Assembly: GCF_008728515.1 (NCBI RefSeq)
Contig: NC_044981.1
Coordinates: forward strand, 115,104,385-115,168,384
Origin: Papio anubis
Taxonomy: Eukaryota; Chordata; Mammalia; Primates; Cercopithecidae
Length of the DNA stretch: 64,000 nucleotides
Reading direction: 5' to 3'
In this document: positions 11,791 through 22,561 of the stretch, piece by piece
How the letters are laid out: each line of letters starts with the position of its first letter
How positions within the stretch are numbered: position 1 is the first letter of the stretch
Notes under the pieces: generated by a model
Database searches by the model: none
Seen by the model: the letters and a program-made list of their open reading frames with translations, nothing else
What the model was told of the DNA's origin: nothing
Program-made: the position numbers and the translations under genes

Positions 11791-12283
11791 AAAAAAAACA
11801 AAAACTTGAGGTTATTCACAGATCCCATCTGTGTCTCAAACGTTTCACAGGGTGTGTTTACCAATGTTGTCCACTGAGCACTTTTGCAGATGGGAGACTG
11901 AAGGTGTAAAAGGAAGTGACTTAGACAGCTCCGCTCACCAGCAAAACCAAGAGACTGGATTTAAGAACTTCTGATTTACAGGCAAGGATTTTTTTTAATT
12001 AAATGTATATTCTTCACTCAAAATGGATATTTTTGTAAATGCTATTATGTAGATTAATTAACTTCCAAAATGAAGTTGAAGTTAAATTGATTGAGCTAAA
12101 GGGATCTAAAACAATGTACACTGAATACACAGTGTTCACAATTGGTGCTCATTATTCAGCCAAGAAACAAATCAGATTCCACAGACATCCTGTTATTGGT
12201 ACATGAATGTACTTCAAAGTAGACGAGTTAGTCAAAAAAGTGTCCATAATTACATGAATGTACTCTGTCCTCAGGGTAACTCT

Positions 12284-12306
12284 GGGAGGTGGGCGGGGGA
12301 GGCGGG
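12284..12306 (+). promoter_or_regulatory. Canonical G-quadruplex motif
   Basis: Four G-runs with short loops: GGG (12284-12286), GGG (12291-12293), GGGGG (12295-12299), GGG (12304-12306), with loops of 4, 1 and 4 bases. It fits the classical folding rule on the plus strand. It is isolated in AT-rich DNA and has no promoter evidence beside it. Confidence 0.6.
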
Positions 12307-13204
12307 TGGAGTAAGTTTTTCATTTAAAATTATTCAAGGTTCCTCCTTTAAATTAAAAAAAATCCTCAGTGGGACAGCAAATGGCCGGGAATGAAACTAG
12401 AAGATATTCATTATCTAGATTCAGATGAAAGATGTTTTAAAAGCTGCCTTATGTGATGTGATTTCATTAATGATATAAACCATCCTCTTCTTTGACAAAC
12501 ACTTATTTGTGAACTTTACTGCAGGCGTACATTTCCCTATTTTTAAAAAGTACTTTTCAGGGCTGCCCACCAGTGTCATGAACTTTTCTAAATATGCTTA
12601 TCAGATCAAGGAGGACTTGAAGTACAAGGTTTTAAGGCTGAAAGATCAGGTTTTCAAGCCACAATTCTGGCCCCTGCAGAGCCCTGGGGCAGTTTGGAGC
12701 TTTAGTTTATGAACAAAAGGGTTATGTCTATGCCTTAAAAACCAGGGATCTAAGTTCAAACTAAGTCCATTCTAGAAAAATGAGTCTTTTTGGAAGGAGC
12801 CACAGAACGCTTTAGGTATACTTCCCAGGATTTGACATCAGACAAAAGCCAGGATTCGAGGAGATGGAAGAATGCCAATCGTCTGCCACCAACCTGGGGT
12901 GTTATCACGGACAGGCCACAAATTCCTGGCACGTTAGTCTCTTAACTACACAATTTATGAATCAGACTAGGTTATCCCCAAGGTCCTTTTCATTTCTAAA
13001 ATTCAAATTCGTACATATTCCTCCTAATATTTACCATACATTTTTTTTCTTTATATTTACTTTCTTCTCATCTTGTATCCAGTGGGAAAAACAATAAGCA
13101 CCATCATGAAATCATCGCACATGATGACATTTCTATAAAACCCCAAACACTGTGATAAAACGTCTTCAAATTAATGTCGGGGGACTGGTGACTGTGTTAA
13201 GCAT

Positions 13205-13310
13205 GCACAGTAGTTAGTCCACTTGCCAAAGGTCCTGAAGCCAGAAAGTAGTAAGGCTGGGATTCAAATCCAGTACTCTGTGTCTAATGACCACTGAAAT
13301 ACTGCTTATC
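13205..13310 (-). mobile_element. MIR SINE core, antisense
   Basis: Contains 'ccacttgccaaaggtcctga', then 'gctgggattcaaatccag' and 'tgtctaatgaccactga', the antisense MIR core order. Confidence 0.7.
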
Positions 13311-14511
13311 TGGAGTTGACTCACAACACATTCCAGGTGATGGAGATTCAGGGGCTGCGGGAACCACAGCAGAAACACAGGTACAGAAACTCCACACATG
13401 GCCCCTCTTACCACCCGACAGCCCCCACCATCCCATCTCCCACCGTGGTGAGCCGCCATGACTGGCACAGAATCACACAAGAGAAGCCTACAACATACTC
13501 CTATGTAACAACCATACCAAAGAATCCCAGCTCATAAAATGGATTTATTTCACTTTGGTGTGCAGTGTGGGAAGAGCCACTTTTTTCTTTCCAGTTAGAA
13601 CTCTGATTTCCCATGCTGACCATAATGCTATAGCACCATAAACATTTACATATTGTCAATTTAAACAATGCAGAAACTCCACCACATTCATCAAAATGTG
13701 GAAGATGACAAAAGAGGCCAAGGCGGAACCGCTGTGAAAGCCGTAACATTTATTGAAGAGCGGACATATGTTTGCAAATCACAGTGTGCATGGGCATACA
13801 TTACATGGTTCATAATGTTGTTCCAATTAGGCTTTTCATAGTGCCTTCTCACAACATCCTTTTTAAAAATAATAATAACTGAAAGGAAAAAGAAAGTGTC
13901 AGTTGCAATTACATTTACAAAACCAAACTGCTGCTTTCAATTAGAGTGAATCTGTGCTTGGCTACTCAGATATACACGTGTAGATTTTCCAAGGCCCATG
14001 CACACACTTCTGTAGGGGCAGAAATTTTCTATGAACAATGGCTTTAACAACCCAAATAGTATCTCTAAACACTGACAAGCTTGGGCAACAGGGCAACAAC
14101 TGCAATGAACAATACAATTTCTAACATTTGTCCCAGTCAACATACCACTTTGCCCTGGAGATATTTAACACAGCATTTCATTTTTGGAATGATAAGGGAT
14201 AATTCATCTAATTAAGGGTATTATACAGAATATACCTACAAAAGACATTTCCCATCTTAAATAATACTTAGAAAGTAGATTTATTGTAGATTTACTTCCT
14301 TTTGGTCTGGTGGAAGAAATTTTGGCAAAATTGTTAAAAAAAAAATACTGCTTAGCTCTTAACATGGAATTTAGCCTCTCGTTTTCCTCTGTTAAAAGGT
14401 ATCTCTCAACTGCAGTAATAAAAAATAACACTTAATTTCCAGGAATTTAAACAATTTTTTAAAATTATCTATTTGATAAGTAGAAAAGTTATGTTCTTCA
14501 TTTTTTCTTTT

Positions 14512-14801
14512 CTTTCTTTTTTTTTTTTAGACAGAGTCTCACTCTGTTGCCCAGGTTGGAGTGCAGTGGCGCGTTCTGAGCTCACTGTAACCTCCACCTC
14601 CTGGGTTCCAGCCATTCTCCTGCCTTAGTAGCTGGGATTACAGCGCATGCCACCACACCCAGCTAATTTTGTTGTATTTTTAGTAGACACAGGGTTTCAC
14701 CATGTTGGCCAGGCTGGTCTCAAACTCCTGACCTCAAATGATCTGCCCACCCCGGCCTCCCAAAGTGCTGGGATTACAGGCGTGAGCCACCGCGCCCCAC
14801 C
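14512..14801 (-). mobile_element. Alu (S-type), antisense
   Basis: A T-run then both arms reversed. A deletion removes part of the cctcagcctcccgagtagctg-type segment (around 14620). The end at 14801 reads 'gagccaccgcgcccc'. Mutational load suggests an older AluS. Confidence 0.92.
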
Positions 14802-15805
14802 ATTTTTTTCTGACGTACCTACCATTATTTTTTCCCTTTAAGCCTTTTATGGAAATATCTAAAATAGTAGTGATTAATGATCAAGGACTAGAAAGTTATT
14901 TATCTCCTCAGAGATTAATAATGTAAAGCTGAAGATGATTTTTTAATCAAAGAATCTGATAGTGTAAAATATCTGATGTAGGAATATGTAATTGATGACA
15001 ACTGAGGGAGTTAATAAGAGTAAAATTAGAAAACTCTAAAAGAGAAAGCCTAATGGATTTGCTCTGCTCTGCACAATTTGTTTGGTTTAATAAAGTAACT
15101 ATGTGTGCATCGATATGGCTTTACTCTAAGCACAAGATGTCAGTTGATATAAAAAATTCCTAACACTTTGTACTCGGTCTGAGAATTGGCAGTGTAGGGT
15201 CAGACTTTCACTTATTTCACTATTCATCCCTAGATGCAATGTTCCACCCTTTATGCCTCATTTGCCTTGAAAATTCAGAATTCTTCCACCTGCCTGAACC
15301 TATTTTGATACCTAATTGAATATTACATATAAGAATCGATATAAAGCAAATGTTTTGTCCAAGCATTTTAATTATGTTAACTTGTTTTTTTGTTATTTTT
15401 CAACCCCCCGTGCAAGTGAGCTGTTAACAATACTCAGGCTCTTATAAAAGAAAAATTCAGATATGCTCATATCAATTTTCAAGCAGGTGCTTTCCAGTCC
15501 TTGGTACATCTGGTTTTTCTTTTCATAGAAAAGAGTTTGCCGATCCACCATCATCTGCATTGTATCTTGGCTGGATTCTTCCCAGAAGATGCTATCAGGG
15601 AATAGCCCATTTGCACTCCTAATTTGTAAATCAGTCATAAAATCAGAGGAAAATGTACATATGCCACTCACTCATTTGTACATCAAATTTGTCAATCTGA
15701 AGCTGCCATAAAAAGAAGAAAGCTAATAAAATACCTTTATATCTGTCTATGTGCCTATTTCCCCAGACTTGAAACTGCCGTCCATTAAGAATTTGCTGTT
15801 TTGTT

Positions 15806-15850
15806 TTGTTTCGAGATGGGGTCTTGCTCTTTTGCCCAGGATGGAGTGTT
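15806..15850 (-). mobile_element. Alu fragment, antisense
   Basis: About 45 bp matching the 3' end of an Alu in reverse (gagatggggtcttgctcttt then 'gcccaggatggagtg'), preceded by a tttgttttgttt tail-like tract. It ends abruptly, so the insertion is severely truncated. Confidence 0.6.
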
Positions 15851-16094
15851 ATTGTTTCCTTAAATCAAATTATTTTCATTCAATCAGTAAACATTTACTG
15901 AACTGCTATGATGAGCCAGTACTGTAGCCATTTTTATCCTTCCTTAGAGAAATCAAAGGGGACTTATTCAGTGGGTTTCAGGCAATGATAAGGAAATGTC
16001 AATTTACGTCTGAGTTTTCTAGTCAGCTTTAAGGTAATCTCTTCTACATAAGAAGAAATAAGACAACTGAGAGTAAAGAAGGGAAGGGAGAGAG

Positions 16095-16260
16095 GCAGTC
16101 AGCACCTGCTACATGCCTAGCACTGAGCCAAGGACTGTATGTGGGTGTAAAACTCTTAAGCCTCTTAAGAACTATAGAGGTATTTATTTTTCCCATTTTA
16201 CAGACAAGGGAAAAGAAGCTTTAATGAGTTTCATAACTGCTCAAGATGCTTCCCCAAGCT
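16095..16260 (-). mobile_element. MIR SINE, antisense
   Basis: Runs from 'cagcacctgctacatgccta' to 'cccattttacagacaaggga', in antisense MIR order. Diverged. Confidence 0.75.
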
Positions 16261-17969
16261 ACAGTATAGCTTACATCCTTAACAGATTCACCACAGGAAA
16301 ATACTACTGGAATAATTTTAGAATTTAAACTAAGACTTGAGTAACTCCAAAGTGCAAACTCAATGCTTACTGTTGTCATTGTTTATTGCATGACAACAAG
16401 ATGCTATAAATACCTCTGAACTGAGAAACTGCTTGAACGCTCCAGGTTGAGAAACTACTATCCTTTGTTGCTATAAATTCAGTTTTTCCCACAATTACTG
16501 GTTCGGCTCCCACACGGGTAAGGAAAGAGCCCTTAACATTATGCCTTCGCTATGCCAAGAAATCTTTCATGTGAATAAAATCTTTTTTTACCTCCCTAAA
16601 TTTTAAGATGAACTAAAGAAAATTTTGCTATGACCCTCCAAACTCCTCAATATTATCAAGTAAAAGTCTGTAATTAGTCTCTTTTAATGCTCTAGGAAAT
16701 GCAAATCAAGACAATACTCTAGTTTTTATAACATATTTATTCTTAGTCAATTGCTACTTCTTTTATATTCAAAAGTTAAACATATTATTGGTGTTTAGAT
16801 AAGAACAAAAAAACACTGAAAAAAATACTCCTCCTAAGACTAATTGTCTCCAGATACAATTCACTGTAAAAATAATTCCTTTCTCTTATATTCTACCTCT
16901 TACCTCGTCTTGATTTTAATGCAAAGGAATTCATGGGCATCCTTCAATACTTCTTGCTTATTTGAAAGTTTTCTTCCTCTAGCTTTAACTAAGATGTCTT
17001 TTAAAAATCCACTGGCTTTTTTGCTGACCGTGACTCTTACTTTAAGTAGAGCATTGTTATTTTCAAATTCTAACAGCAGACACAGAAAGGCTTAAACTTG
17101 GCAAAATAATTGAAGTTAGATATTACTCAAATAGAAAATAAAACTTGAAATGACCAAGGAACCCTTTTTCCATTGCAGTAGATTGCCTCATAACGCCCAC
17201 AGTGAAAGTAATAGATTTTTCAAAACTTGCGTTCTTTCTAGCAAAGTTCAACAAGTGCATGCAAATGTACATCTGTGAAATAAATCGGCCACAGACGCAA
17301 CACCTGGAAATGAGGTCAAACAGGAAGCCATTTGTTACCACAATAAATTATATCTGTAATTTATACAGACTCCCCTACCACTTAAAAGAATCTATCTTAG
17401 GAATTTTAAAGATCCTAGTTCATTTGAAAGAAAAAAAAAAAAGATGAAAGGTTGACTGGAATATAATCCTTATGAAACTACAAGCTTTTGTATAGTTTAA
17501 GGACAACCTATACATGCTTTTAAAATTTAATTTCCTTACATTTGTATATAATAAGGAGACTGATTTTACTCATGCCTGAATTAACCTACAGAAATAGCTA
17601 AACTATTTAAACTTCAGATTTTTAAAGCAGTATTGTGTTAAAATTGCCCTTAGAAACCTAATATCCCTCTTAATTGCCTATCTATTCTTAGGAACGAAAA
17701 TGGACCAGGAAAAAGTGAAAGTAAGTTTCTTTTCCTTTGAGAGTTTCTTATTCTTCTTACCATGACAATGCTGATAGGAACTTACATCTTGTACGTACTT
17801 CTAAGTAGTAGATTCTGTAATGCAGTACTACTTGGGAGCTCTCAAAAATTGACAGCCTCAGGAGCCTGTTGCATGCCAACATCTTTTGCCATGGCTTCTT
17901 TCAACTAAGTTTTTGGTCCCATCAACATGGTTGCATTTTCTAAGCAGAAAATAAAACTACCAGCATCCA

Positions 17970-18285
17970 GGCCGGGTGTGGTGCCTCACGCCTGTAATCC
18001 CAGCATTACTGGAGGCCAAGGTGGGTGGATCACTTGAGGCCAGGAGTTTGAGTCCAGCCTGGCCAACATGGTGAAACCCCATCTCTACTAAAAATACAAA
18101 AAAATTAGCTGAGGTGTGGTGGTATGTGCCTATAATCCCAGCTACCAGGAGGCTGAGGCAGGAGAATTCCTTAAATCTGAGAGGCAAATGTTGCAGTGAG
18201 CCAAGATCGTGCCACTGCACTCCAGCCTGGGTGACAGAGCAACTCTGCCTCAAAAAAATAAAAAATAAAAAAATAAAACACAAAA
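17970..18285 (+). mobile_element. Alu (S-type), full length, with TSD
   Basis: Complete dimer ending in an (AAAAAAT)n-like tail. The 16-bp flanking duplication is aaactaccagcatcca at 17954-17969 and aaactacgagcatcca at 18286-18301 (one mismatch). This shows a normal L1-driven insertion. Confidence 0.95.
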
Positions 18286-18301
18286 AAACTACGAGCATCC
18301 A

Positions 18302-19100
18302 AACACAAGAACAATAAGAATTAGAAAAATTCTAGATTCATCTTAATTTCCTCCCCCCACCTCAATCTACTCTCTTTTTTGGCCGTAGTTCTACAGGGCT
18401 CCTCAGGCCACTGCCACTGCCCACCTCCTGGCCTCCACAGGCCTGAAGTCAGAAGCCTGAAGAGCAAGGTGGGATAAAGCACTGCAGCTCAGAACGGGCT
18501 GTGGTCTGTGGCCCTGGCAGTCTCCATAGAGTGCAAGAGACTAGCTATGAAGTAAAATAGCTGGCTCTTACTTGATACATGTCAGAGCAAGACACTTTTA
18601 TTAGTCCTAATACTAAACCTCAGCCAGATTAAATTTAAAAAAAGAAGTTAGAAGAAATTGTCTTCCCTTGGTAATGTTCCTTAATTCATCAGCTTTATCA
18701 TTGTACCAATATACAAAATAACTATATAAAAGCACCTTAAAATAAGAATTCCTTCACCAAACTATTCTACATAGAATTATATATCTTATCTTATGAAAAC
18801 ATGGTCCTATATGAAATGAAGTAGAATGTATGCTAGAATATAAAAATTAAAGCTACTGTTCTCAAATTAAAAGCAAAATTGGAAATAATATAATTACTAC
18901 TTAATATCAGAAATCTATCTTTTTGTTATATTGTACTTAAAGTAAGTTATGACTCAAATGCCTTAGCCAACCTCATCTTTTTTCGTTAAGAATGGAAGGG
19001 AGAATGCCAAGAAATGCATAGGACTGTATCTCATAATGGTATCTTCTTAAAAAATGAACTCAGTACTTCTTTATGTGTGATAGTTCACTGCCTTATTTCT
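18302..19100. other. Unique DNA
   Basis: Nothing recognisable except a GC-richer segment at 18385-18490. No supported gene or RNA. Confidence 0.5.
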
Positions 19101-19129
19101 AGCTGCTATAAGCCAGTTACCCAGTTTAC

Positions 19130-19480
19130 TAAGTTGATTATTCCAGAAATTGTCCAAGCAAAAAGTTAAGCTGATGAGTATTTCCAGGGTCATCATCCAT
19201 TTCCCTTTTTGAAAGAAGGTTCTAAATATGCCCTTTTCCAGTCTTCAGGCACCTCATCAGTCCTCCACGAGGTCTCAAAAATGATATCTAGCGGTTCTGT
19301 GATGACTTCGGCCAATTCATTAAGTACTCTAGGATGCCAGCCATTGGGACCTGTGGATTTGAACATATCTGGGTTATTGAAGTTCTCCTTTACCCATTCT
19401 TCCCCTAGTCCGTCATGGATTTCTGCTCCTATTTTTAAGTCATGCTTATCTCTTTCTGCTTACCACATGGACTTTTGAAG
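19130..19480 (-). mobile_element. CR1/L3-type LINE reverse transcriptase relic
   Basis: Read on the minus strand, about 19197-19480 is an open frame of roughly 95 codons whose residues follow the N-terminal reverse-transcriptase block of CR1-clade LINEs. It runs through GPNGWHPRVLNELAEVI (about 19350-19300), then EPLDIIFETSWRT, then PEDWKR and FKKG. These are the family's PGPDGIHPRVLKEL and VPEDWK signature positions with few changes. After FKKG the frame hits stops, but the next signature (a DDPGN equivalent) continues one base out of frame near 19190, so a frameshift is visible. CR1/L3 has been inactive in placental mammals for a very long time, so this is a fossil, but the open frame is unusually long for its age. 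Confidence 0.8.
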
Positions 19481-19499
19481 AACAGCCCTAAGAGTTTTT

Positions 19500-20870
19500 G
19501 CTTGTTATCTATCAATTTTCTCTTTCAAGCTAATTAACAAAGAATGTATTTTATCCTTGTCAAGCCTATATTTTGTTTAAAAAGGTCTACTTTATTTTCC
19601 TTTTATGTTCCTTCTAAGAGGTGGAGACTTAAAAAAAACAAGGTTAGATAAAAATATACCTTATAATAGTTCATCCTAAGTCACACTACTCAGTACTACA
19701 CGTTAGCAACGTTAGTACCACAGCAACAGTCAATACATTGTGAGACATTCCCAAGGCAACCTATCTCATGCTGGAAGAGCACTTATCTATTCAGCTTGTA
19801 GCTGCAAGTGCTAATTCGAAATGCATCTTCCAAAGTAAAAATGATTCACAATCCTATTTAATCATTGTCATCTGTATGTATAAACAGTAACTTTTTCACA
19901 TAGGCATATAAAAACCATAGTTGTATGTGAGCTGGAAAGAGGTTAATTAAGTATTTCTTACAAAGCAGCAACCTAGTCGAATTCATTTGCTGTGTGGTCT
20001 TTGCCATCAAAGTTCTTGGGTTTATATTACAGTAATTATCTCCAAGCTCTGATAGTTGTTGACAGTTTTAACCCCTTCATTGTCACAATTATCCCTCTGA
20101 AATTGAAAGGCAGCAGTAGATTACACTGCACTGCCCATCTGTCAGGGCTCTGCTGTGTGCCCCCAATCCCTTGACAGATCTAGATGGACAAACAAGAGGA
20201 AGAAAAGGAAAGTTGGAAGGAAGAAGAAGGATGCCTGAGTCTTTCCTGGGAATTTTGTGCTGCTTAGATCCAACCACTTGCTTATTGAATTGGAAAACTA
20301 TTGGAAAAGGTTAAATCAATTTTGTTCTCCTTTCTTTAGTTTTGTTTTTCTAGTCTCTATCTCTCCAGCCTCTCCAAGCCTTGTAAGTGCCCAAAAAATA
20401 AAAATCATATTGCAGACATCATCAAGACTCTTCAAAAGAAGAATTCTGTACATTTCTCTAGGGTATAGCAATTTGTTGTAGCACCTGCCATTTTCACCCC
20501 TGCTCAAACAGCCACCTGCTGACGGCAATATGTTAGCTAATATGTCATTATTAATTAGTTTGGGTGGCACCATCAGGCAATCACATTTAAATAGATGGAA
20601 AGTATTACTATCCAGGCTCACGAAGTTTCTTTCTCCAGAGAATCAAGCTATTTTGCTGTAATACTAAGTAATGATATGTTACTACTAATTAATATATTCA
20701 AATAGTCGCCAAAATAAACCCATACCCAACCCAACACCTCTATTAAACATCAGCTCTTGTTATAAACTGCAAAAAAAGTAATCTTCAACCTATCTGAACA
20801 AACCAAGTTGTTGGGCTTTTGTGGGGAGGGAAAATTCTGTAGAGAAGGGAAGTTACCTGAATATAAAGAA
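19500..20870. promoter_or_regulatory. Repeat-free block, candidate conserved non-coding DNA
   Basis: No recognised repeat. The part at 19900-20110 and the part at 20480-20600 read like constrained enhancer DNA: homeodomain-type TAATTA cores (20550-20559), a 'gctaatatgtcattatta' run and balanced composition. This is an impression from motif content only. No promoter, CpG island or splice pattern accompanies it, and single-sequence evidence cannot show constraint. Confidence 0.25.
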
Positions 20871-20886
20871 GGTAACACTTTGGTTT

Positions 20887-20888
<2 letters not shown>

Positions 20889-20920
<32 letters not shown>

Positions 20921-21200
20921 AGATGGAGTCTCGCTTTGTCACCCAGGCTGGAGTACAGTGGTGTGATCTCGGCTCACTGCAAGCTCCGCCTCCTGGGTTC
21001 ACGCTATTCTCCTGCCTCAGCCTCCCAAGTAGCTGGGACTACAGGCGCCCGCCACCACGCCTGGCTAATTTTTTGTATTTTTAGTAAAGACAATGTTTCA
21101 TCATATTAGCCAGGATGGTCTCGATCTCCTGACCTTGTGATCCGCCCGCCTCGGCCTCCCAAAGTGCTGGGATTACAGGCGTGAGCCATTGTGCCTGGCC
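20889..21200 (-). mobile_element. Alu (Y-type), antisense, with TSD
   Basis: A T-tract of about 30 bases, then both arms with AluY-like 'cttgtgatccgcccgcctcg' sequence. The flanking repeats aacactttggttt (20874-20886) and aacacgttgattt (21201-21213) agree at 11 of 13 positions and fit a target duplication. Confidence 0.93.
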
Positions 21201-21213
21201 AACACGTTGATTT

Positions 21214-22249
21214 TTAATGCTCTAATAAATGAATACATAAAAAGGCGTTAACACCAAAAATTGCATTTCCTATAGAGTACAAGAAAACTGGCTATTTGTG
21301 TCAGAAAAAAATCCAGGAAAAGCCTCAGGTTACAGTGTTAGGGCACTCAGATGGCAGCAAGACTACTTCCAGGAAAAGAAAAGGCCACAGAGGGAGTCCG
21401 CTGTATCTTCAGGACATTCTCATTATAATGCAAGATTCCACGTCTGCCCCATGTTCAATAGACTTCTGCCTGAAGTCAGAGACATGATCCTGCCTACCTT
21501 CAAAGGTCACTTTGCTCTAGAAACATAGAAAAATAAAGAAAATGCCTTTGGACAGATTATCATCTAGCAAGCAAAGACACCTTGCCTATTAAACTCATCG
21601 AACGGTGTGAACCATGAAGTCATTTCACAGATCTAGTGTCAAACTAACAGCCTCCAAAACCTCTCATGCCTTTGATTCCACAAAAACAAATCACATTCAT
21701 TAGACAAGTCCAGCCTTGCAATCTGCTATTTTTCATTCTTTGGGGGAGAGGGTGGGGGGCAGATGAACAGGATTTCCGCAATGGGTCATGGAGAGTTTCA
21801 AGATGTGAGAGCAGTCACAGAGAACAATAATTAGTGGAGCACATGTTGCTTCACGACCATAGGACACGTTGGTGATTTCCCTGTGCCGAATGCTCCTTCA
21901 TTCTTTTCTGGCTAATCACATTGTGGCACTCCAGAGGCCGGTCTTGATAGATCTCACTCTTCGAGTGGAACAGAAATGAACAGTTTTAAAATTCTGACAA
22001 GCTTGAAGGAGGTAACTGCTGAAGATAACTCTTACAGACAAACATTCACAGAGCTGTTCCCATACGTATCACACATTTCTCATATTTCATTTTCCCCCTA
22101 AATTCTCAGGCACACCCCTATGAAGAAAATAAAAGCTCTTTCTTCACTCCACCAAGAAAAATAATCTATTCACATGTGTTCACAGTCTTCTTTCTCGGTT
22201 ATCATACTAGGTTGACTTAAAAATCACGAAAGGCATTGATCCCTTCTTA
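21214..22249. other. Unique DNA
   Basis: No gene seen. A G-rich run (ggggagagggtgggggg, 21743-21759) could contribute to a G-quadruplex. The overlapping short frames at 21296-21528 are not supported. Confidence 0.5.
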
Positions 22250-22263
22250 AAATTCTTGAAAGC

Positions 22264-22510
22264 TGGCCAGGCACGGTGGCTCACACCTGTAATCCCAGCA
22301 CTTTGGGAGGCCGAGGCGGGCAGATCACAAGGTAGGACAGGAGACTGAGACCATCCTGGCCAAAATGGCGAAACCCTATGTCTACTAAAAATACAAAAAT
22401 TAGCTGGGCGTGGTGGCGTGTGCCTGTAGTCCCAGCTACTCAGGAAGCTGAGGCAGGAGAATCGCTTGAACCTGGGAGCCGGAGGTTGCAGTGAGACTCC
22501 ATCTCAAAAA

Positions 22511-22547
<37 letters not shown>
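22264..22547 (+). mobile_element. Alu (S-type), sense, internal deletion, TSD
   Basis: Complete left arm. In the right arm the segment between 'gttgcagtgag' and 'actccatctc' is lost, so about 45 bp are missing near 22494. The tail has become a (TAAA)n array. The flanking duplication is aaattcttgaaagc (22250-22263) and aaattcatgaaagc (22548-22561), one mismatch. Confidence 0.95.
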
Positions 22548-22549
<2 letters not shown>

Positions 22550-22550
22550 A
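22508..22550 (+). repeat. (TAAA)n microsatellite in the Alu tail
   Basis: About 10 units of TAAA grown from the poly-A tail of the Alu. This is a likely polymorphic tetranucleotide. Confidence 0.95.
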
Positions 22551-22561
22551 TTCATGAAAGC

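Larger units (their letters stand above)
11800..14514. other. Mostly unique DNA, no gene seen
   Basis: Repeat-poor sequence holding a G-quadruplex motif (12284-12306) and a MIR core (13205-13310). Short frames on either strand are not supported as coding. Confidence 0.5.
14802..17953. other. Mostly unique DNA, no gene seen
   Basis: AT-rich, with a 45-bp antisense Alu scrap (15806-15850), an L2-like tip near 15880-15930 and a MIR (16095-16260). The minus-strand frame at 15393-15671 (92 codons) follows a good-looking acceptor-like tract on that strand but has an in-frame stop just inside the putative exon, so it is not called. Confidence 0.5.

Noticed and set aside
15393..15671. 92-codon minus-strand frame behind a good acceptor-like tract
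   Set aside because: An in-frame stop sits inside the putative exon, the frame uses a non-ATG start, and the product resembles nothing I know.
17692..17720. Possible microexon with cttag acceptor and gtaagt donor
   Set aside because: It is 29 nt long (not a multiple of three) and one frame ends in a stop. Splice-like pairs of this quality occur by chance in 64 kb.
22508..22550. Regular repeat that might be mistaken for a CRISPR-like array
   Set aside because: It is a (TAAA)n tail of an Alu in mammalian DNA, without spacers.
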